Assembly (NCBI RefSeq): GCF_012027495.1
Contig: NZ_SNUK01000003.1
Coordinates: 186,001-250,000 of the forward strand
DNA length: 64,000 nt
From: Thermococcus sp. JdF3
GTDB taxonomy: Archaea > Methanobacteriota_B > Thermococci > Thermococcales > Thermococcaceae
Direction: 5' to 3'
The notes under the pieces: model-generated
Seen by the model: only the letters and a program-made list of their open reading frames with translations
Databases searched by the model: none
What the model was told of the DNA's origin: nothing
Program-made: the position numbers and the translations under genes
Shown here: piece after piece, positions 60,688 to 64,000 of the stretch
How the letters are laid out: every line of letters begins with the position of its first letter
How positions within the stretch are numbered: the first letter of the stretch is position 1

Positions 60688-61029
60688 TCATTCCCCCGCG
60701 CCGGCTTCAGGCTTCTCCCCCTCATCTTCCAGGGCCACCTCTTTGATGTAGCCCAGGATGTCGTGGAGTATGAAGAAGCTTATCGCGGCATCGATCGCCG
60801 AAAAGAGGTTGCCTGCGATAAGGAACAGCAGGGCAAAGAAGAACTCCACGGCCGCGTAGATGAGCGCCACCTTTACCGCGGTTCTGTTCTCCGCTCCCAC
60901 ACCGTATGCAAGGACCAGGCTCAGGAGGGCAAAGGCCAGGTAAACCAGGGACCCCCAAGAATAGGCGTAATACAGTAGCAGTACTCCATTGATTGAAAGA
61001 AGGAGAGTGGCAAGGGCAAGTCGCTTCAT
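60688..61029 (-). CDS. Small four-helix membrane protein, unknown
   Basis: This 113-residue protein has four hydrophobic segments and an acidic C-terminal tail (LEDEGEKPEAGAGE). Family not recognised; it is similar in layout to small archaeal DUF membrane proteins. ATG 61029 overlaps the stop of the cysteine synthase gene by 4 bases, so it is translationally coupled. Confidence 0.65.
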   Translation of the reverse strand: MKRLALATLLLSINGVLLLYYAYSWGSLVYLAFALLSLVLAYGVGAENRTAVKVALIYAAVEFFFALLFLIAGNLFSAIDAAISFFILHDILGYIKEVALEDEGEKPEAGAGE

Positions 61030-61844
61030 GTCATCCCCAGATAGCCCTCAAATACCTCAACGTATTTAAACCCATCGTCGGGGAATATGAGGACGTAGGT
61101 ACCCTCGCCTAGCTCTCCGACGACTTTCTCATAACCCTTAACAACGGCACCGGAGCTGAGGCCTATGAGAAGGCCATCGCTTCTGGCAACGCGGATGGCC
61201 CCTTCGATGGCCTCTTTCCTCGTGATCTCCACGACTCTGTCTATCTCAACCTGGAAGTACCACTTGGGCTTCGTCTCGAGGCGCTTTATACCGGGGATCT
61301 TCTCTCCTTTGGCGGGGACAACGCCGATGATCCTTGTGTCGTAGCGCTCCTTGAAGTAGCTCGCTATGCCGGCTATGTGTCCGGAAGTTCCGATGCCGGC
61401 TATTATGACGTCGGGCGTTTTCCCTATGCTCCTCAGCTGCTCGTCTATCTCCCCCGCGGTAAAGCGGTAGTGGGCGTCGAAGTTGTCGTCGTTCTCGAAC
61501 TGGTTGAGGTTCATCGCACCGGCTTTTCTGGCTTCTTCCTGCACAAAGCGCACCATCGTCGGGTCTATCGTCTCGAAGTCCGTCATAACGACCTCTGCAC
61601 CGAGAACCCTCAGGAGAATCTGCGTCGCCCTGGGTGTTGGCTTCGGCAGGTAGGCTCTGAACTCGATGCCAAAAACGTTGCTTAAAGCGGCCAGAGAAAT
61701 CCCAACGTTGCCGGAGGTGGCCTCAAAAAGGGCCGTGCCGTTGATGTCCCCGCGCTCGATGGCCTTCATAAGCATGTTAAAAACGGCCCTGTCCTTGATG
61801 CTCCTGCTGAAGGGGTTAAAGAACTCCAGCTTGGCAAAATACAT
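61026..61844 (-). CDS. Cysteine synthase-like PLP enzyme, main frame (N-terminus shifted out)
   Basis: This 272-residue fold-type II PLP enzyme starts abruptly at MYFAKLEFFNPFSRSIKDRAVFNML, where the PLP lysine SIKDR is already near residue 17. The pyridoxal-phosphate-binding loop (GIGTSGHIAG), the substrate loop EATSGNVGIS and the C-terminal GLSSGA are intact. The missing opening (VFNSTLELFEKYKPTPLVKLSAE) is encoded just upstream in another frame, separated at a run of six G (61845-61850). ATG 61844 has a GGAGAGGGGGG in front, so reinitiation could give this shorter form. The family makes cysteine from O-acetylserine or O-phosphoserine plus sulfide. Confidence 0.75.
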   Translation of the reverse strand: MYFAKLEFFNPFSRSIKDRAVFNMLMKAIERGDINGTALFEATSGNVGISLAALSNVFGIEFRAYLPKPTPRATQILLRVLGAEVVMTDFETIDPTMVRFVQEEARKAGAMNLNQFENDDNFDAHYRFTAGEIDEQLRSIGKTPDVIIAGIGTSGHIAGIASYFKERYDTRIIGVVPAKGEKIPGIKRLETKPKWYFQVEIDRVVEITRKEAIEGAIRVARSDGLLIGLSSGAVVKGYEKVVGELGEGTYVLIFPDDGFKYVEVFEGYLGMT

Positions 61845-61926
61845 CCCCCCTCTCCGCCGAGAGTTTGACCAGGGGGGTCGGCTTGTACTTCTCGAACAGT
61901 TCGAGGGTGCTGTTAAACACGTTCAT
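61816..61926 (-). pseudogene. N-terminal fragment of the cysteine synthase gene
   Basis: ATG 61926, with GGTGATGGCAA in front and a GTTTTTAAAG TATA box near 61960, opens 36 codons. The first 25 (MNVFNSTLELFEKYKPTPLV then KLSAE) are a normal cysteine synthase N-terminus. The frame then passes the six-G run and ends at TAA 61816-61818. One fewer G would join it to the main frame as SAERGMYFAKLE. The gene as read is therefore broken, or the G run is one base too long in the assembly. Confidence 0.75.
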
Positions 61927-62004
61927 TTGCCATCACCGAAAACGGGTGAGAGAAGGGCTTTAAAAACTTTCCTAAAACGAACAGTTGTGGACAAAATTGG
62001 GTAA

Positions 62005-62595
62005 TCAGGGCACCCCTTCCCTCACGAGCCTTTCCTTTATCCTCTCAAACTCACCGAGTGAACCCCTCACTATCGGGTGCCTCGGCACGAACGGGCACGG
62101 CTCCTCCCGCTCGATGCTTATCGCAAACGTGCCAATCTCCTTGGCAATTCTAACTATCTCCTCCTTGTCGAGGCCGATGAGGGGCCTCAAAATAGGCAGG
62201 TCGCTCGCGGTGCTTATGATAAGAAGGTTGTCGAGGGTCTGCGATGCCACCTGCCCCAGGGAGTCGCCCGTAACTATAGCCCTTGCCCCGATTTCGTGTC
62301 CCACCCTGCACGCCTTCCTGAGCATCGTGTATTTACAGAAGAGGCACGTCCACTTGGCCTTTCCAATCTCGGCGAGCTTCGAAAAAACCGGAGCCTGTTC
62401 CTCGTAGGCATCTACTATAACCGGCTCATTCAGCTTTCCGTACTTTCCGAGAACCTCGCAGAGCTCAAAAACCTTGGACTCCTTCGTACCGCTCTGCCGG
62501 AAGTGAACGGGGGTTATCTCAAAGCCTTTCCTGAGCATGAGGTATATCGCCACCGGCGAGTCTATGCCCGAGCTGAGCAGCGCCACCGCTTTCAT
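62005..62595 (-). CDS. Stand-alone ThiI-like PP-loop protein
   Basis: This 196-residue PP-loop ATP pyrophosphatase has the adenylation motif LLSSGIDSPVAI at the N-terminus, CLFC (a CxxC) near residue 90, and a ThiI-like end (IGTFAISIEREEPCPFVPRHPIVRGS). There is no THUMP domain. It fits the archaeal group related to the ThiI C-terminal half (COG2117-like) and probably thiolates tRNA or a nucleobase. ATG 62595 follows a CATATATCC promoter element. A clear relative begins off the right edge of the window. Confidence 0.82.
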   Translation of the reverse strand: MKAVALLSSGIDSPVAIYLMLRKGFEITPVHFRQSGTKESKVFELCEVLGKYGKLNEPVIVDAYEEQAPVFSKLAEIGKAKWTCLFCKYTMLRKACRVGHEIGARAIVTGDSLGQVASQTLDNLLIISTASDLPILRPLIGLDKEEIVRIAKEIGTFAISIEREEPCPFVPRHPIVRGSLGEFERIKERLVREGVP

Positions 62596-62637
62596 GTTCG
62601 GAAGAAGGGACGGAGGATATATGAAGCTTTCCTCAAC

Positions 62638-63192
62638 TCAGAGTTTGAAACCCTTGAGCTGGAGCAGGCCGATGTAGACGAACCAGGCCAGTATCGTGGC
62701 GGCGCCAACCAGCTCTGGAATCGCGAGCCCCTTAAAGACCCCAGCCTTCACGAGGTATAGCATCAGGACGAAGGTGAGAACCGCCAGAACGCTCCAGGCG
62801 TAGCCGGCCGAAAGTCCGTTTCTCCCGAGCTTTATGCCAACTATCGCTATATCCGCCAGGGCCAGAACGTAGAAGAAGACCGCCGCCGGGGCGTGCGGCG
62901 CGTACTCCTCAGGAAAAACTCCAACGAGGAACAGGAGAACCATCGCGAGGGGCATCAGGTAGGAGAGACCACGCCTGAGGGCCCCGATGGAGGCAATGAA
63001 ACCGATGACCGCGAAGACCATCAGAAAGCCGTTGAAGTAGTAGTTCACCGGATTCCGTATTGAGCCCATGTCGCTCAGGGCGTTTCCCTTGAAGGAGAAC
63101 CATGGGTTCTGGCTCACAACGATGAGCAGTCCCACGATAAAGATAATGGGGAGGGAGATGGCCACGTACGACCATAAACGCTGGAGAGTCAT
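62638..63192 (-). CDS. DUF998-like membrane protein
   Basis: This 184-residue protein has about six hydrophobic segments, with ISLPIIFIVGLLIVV, WFSFKGNALSDMGSIRNPVNYYFNGFLM and VFPEEYAPHAPAAVFFYV. The LSDMG and the P..HAPAA histidine region match DUF998 (PF06197). Function unknown. ATG 63192 follows GTGATCCCC; an in-frame GTG at 63201 lies inside the vapC stop region. It follows the toxin gene directly. Confidence 0.75.
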   Translation of the reverse strand: MTLQRLWSYVAISLPIIFIVGLLIVVSQNPWFSFKGNALSDMGSIRNPVNYYFNGFLMVFAVIGFIASIGALRRGLSYLMPLAMVLLFLVGVFPEEYAPHAPAAVFFYVLALADIAIVGIKLGRNGLSAGYAWSVLAVLTFVLMLYLVKAGVFKGLAIPELVGAATILAWFVYIGLLQLKGFKL

Positions 63193-63197
63193 GGGGA

Positions 63198-63575
63198 TCA
63201 CTTCACAAATTCCACGTTTTCCATGTTTACAAACTCTTTATCGCCCGTGAGAAACCTCATTTCCATGCCCTTTGCTAGAACGTAACCCAGACAATCTATC
63301 AGAGACAGCTTTTTCCCTTCTTTCCTCGTCTGGAGCCTGAGCGTTGAGGCCGTGACATAATGCTGGATATCCGGCGTCAGCACGATAAGAATGCTCCTCA
63401 CGAGTTCCACGGTAGCTTTGGCTTTCTTCTCTCCAAAGTCCCTTGTCAGGGCATACGACAGCTCTAGCAGGTTGAATTCGGTTGTATACAGTTCCTCTTC
63501 AGCATATGTTGAGTAGTTGGGGTTTCCTCTGAGGATTTCAACGAGGGCGTAGGTATCGGCGAAGAACTTAGCCAT
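63198..63575 (-). CDS. PIN-domain toxin (VapC type)
   Basis: This 125-residue PIN ribonuclease has an N-terminal Asp in MAKFFADTYALVEIL, a conserved Glu in TEFNLLELSYAL, and C-terminal acids in LSLIDCLGYVLA and FLTGDKEF. It overlaps the upstream antitoxin-like gene by 8 bases. VapC toxins cleave tRNA or rRNA. The start is ATG 63575. Confidence 0.88.
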   Translation of the reverse strand: MAKFFADTYALVEILRGNPNYSTYAEEELYTTEFNLLELSYALTRDFGEKKAKATVELVRSILIVLTPDIQHYVTASTLRLQTRKEGKKLSLIDCLGYVLAKGMEMRFLTGDKEFVNMENVEFVK

Positions 63576-63735
63576 GTACCTCCCTCAGCTCATCCTTCAG
63601 CTTTTGAGGGTCAACGTCCCAGTCCTTCAGCAGTCCGAAAATCTCAACCTTTATGAGCACCCTGCTCTTTTCAGGCAGGTTGAGCTTCTTTACGGGTTTT
63701 AAAATTCCGTTTTCATACACTGCCTCAACAACCAT
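63568..63735 (-). CDS. AF2212-like (DUF104) antitoxin
   Basis: This 55-residue protein, MVVEAVYENGILKPVKKLNLPEKSRVLIKVEI then a helical tail, is the typical DUF104/AF2212 beta-barrel antitoxin paired with PIN toxins. ATG 63735 is preferred over an in-frame start at 63759, since MVVEAVYENG begins all members. GGTGAG lies upstream. It partners the overlapping PIN toxin. Confidence 0.85.
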   Translation of the reverse strand: MVVEAVYENGILKPVKKLNLPEKSRVLIKVEIFGLLKDWDVDPQKLKDELREVHG

Positions 63736-63783
63736 CGGCACGTTCTCACCCCATAACAACTTGTTTTTCCCATTTTTAACCTT

Positions 63784-64000
63784 TCAGCACCCCCTCTTCC
63801 CCGGCTCTTCACCAAAAACCGCCCGGTAGAGCTTCCTGAACTCCTCCCAGGAGCCCCTTATAACCGGGTGCCTCGGTATGAACGGAATCTCATCCTCCGG
63901 CAGGGTTGAGAGCTCGAAGGTTCCTATCTCCTTCGCTATCCTGACGATTTCCTCCTTGTCCATGCCGATGAGCGGGCGGTATATTGGCAGATCCGTCGCC
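63784..64000 (-). CDS. ThiI-like tRNA sulfurtransferase, C-terminal part (cut by window edge)
   Basis: The minus-strand frame is open to the window edge and gives 71 residues: [21 protein letters not shown], then [26 protein letters not shown] and a tail ending KRGC. It aligns with the end of the 62005-62595 PP-loop gene ([32 protein letters not shown]) but has Ile where that gene has Cys before PF. It is probably the C-terminus of ThiI. The two paralogues are 1.2 kb apart. Confidence 0.8.
   Translation of the reverse strand, partial: ATDLPIYRPLIGMDKEEIVRIAKEIGTFELSTLPEDEIPFIPRHPVIRGSWEEFRKLYRAVFGEEPGKRGC

Overview
The window is a stretch of a hyperthermophilic euryarchaeal chromosome, almost certainly a Thermococcus species. 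The support is direct: a herA-mre11-rad50-nurA repair cluster, a Hef helicase/nuclease, SMC with ScpA, a two-subunit ADP-forming acyl-CoA synthetase, a Thermococcales-type CRISPR repeat, dense GTG/ATG starts behind GGTG(A) ribosome sites, and TTTATAAA/TTTAAA boxes about 25 bases ahead of genes. The sequence is protein-dense. I found no rRNA, no tRNA and no cas genes.

Layout. 1-4.75 kb: tail of an iron alcohol dehydrogenase, a drug-type MFS exporter and an Lhr-type helicase that diverge across a palindromic promoter. 4.8-7.1 kb: an AT-richer accessory module, with a P-loop ATPase bracketed by two copies of one palindrome, followed by a gene split at a run of seven A whose reconstructed product is a membrane-anchored protein with an HExxH motif. 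7.1-10.3 kb: M20 peptidase, metallo-beta-lactamase fold protein with a folded leader, UPF0248, TatD and a small protein. 10.6-23.5 kb: one 4294-residue secreted, membrane-tethered beta-helix/Ig-like giant. 23.5-32 kb: DHPS-like protein, then herA-mre11-rad50-nurA. 32-38.6 kb: glyoxylate reductase, MinD, an intein-bearing PIN-KH ATPase and Maf. 38.6-42.2 kb: CRISPR leader and array (47 repeats, five duplicated spacers). 42.2-45.4 kb: PHP protein, the methylmalonyl-CoA mutase accessory operon and a DUF835 protein. 45.5-50.6 kb: smc, a HEPN/MNT toxin-antitoxin pair, scpA. 51-54 kb: small membrane protein, Hef and a probable H/ACA guide RNA. 54-59.5 kb: two PhoU-TrkA_C proteins diverging from an MgtE/SLC41 transporter, a TIM-barrel protein and the acyl-CoA synthetase subunits. 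59.5-64 kb: MFS, a frameshifted cysteine synthase, two ThiI-like PP-loop genes and a VapC-type toxin-antitoxin pair.

How the genes work together. HerA-NurA with Mre11-Rad50 performs end resection, and Hef acts on stalled forks; both Hef and Mre11 carry a PCNA-binding-like SLDA(F/W)L motif. The B12-binding subunit, MeaB GTPase and epimerase serve methylmalonyl-CoA conversion, although the large mutase subunit is absent here. The PhoU-TrkA_C pair probably gates the adjacent Mg2+ transporter. The least explained parts are the 4.8-7.1 kb ATPase/HExxH module, the giant surface protein, the HEPN/MNT pair inside the condensin operon and the two RNA candidates (8202-8275 and 53926-53993). All family assignments come from motif recognition by eye; no database search was run.
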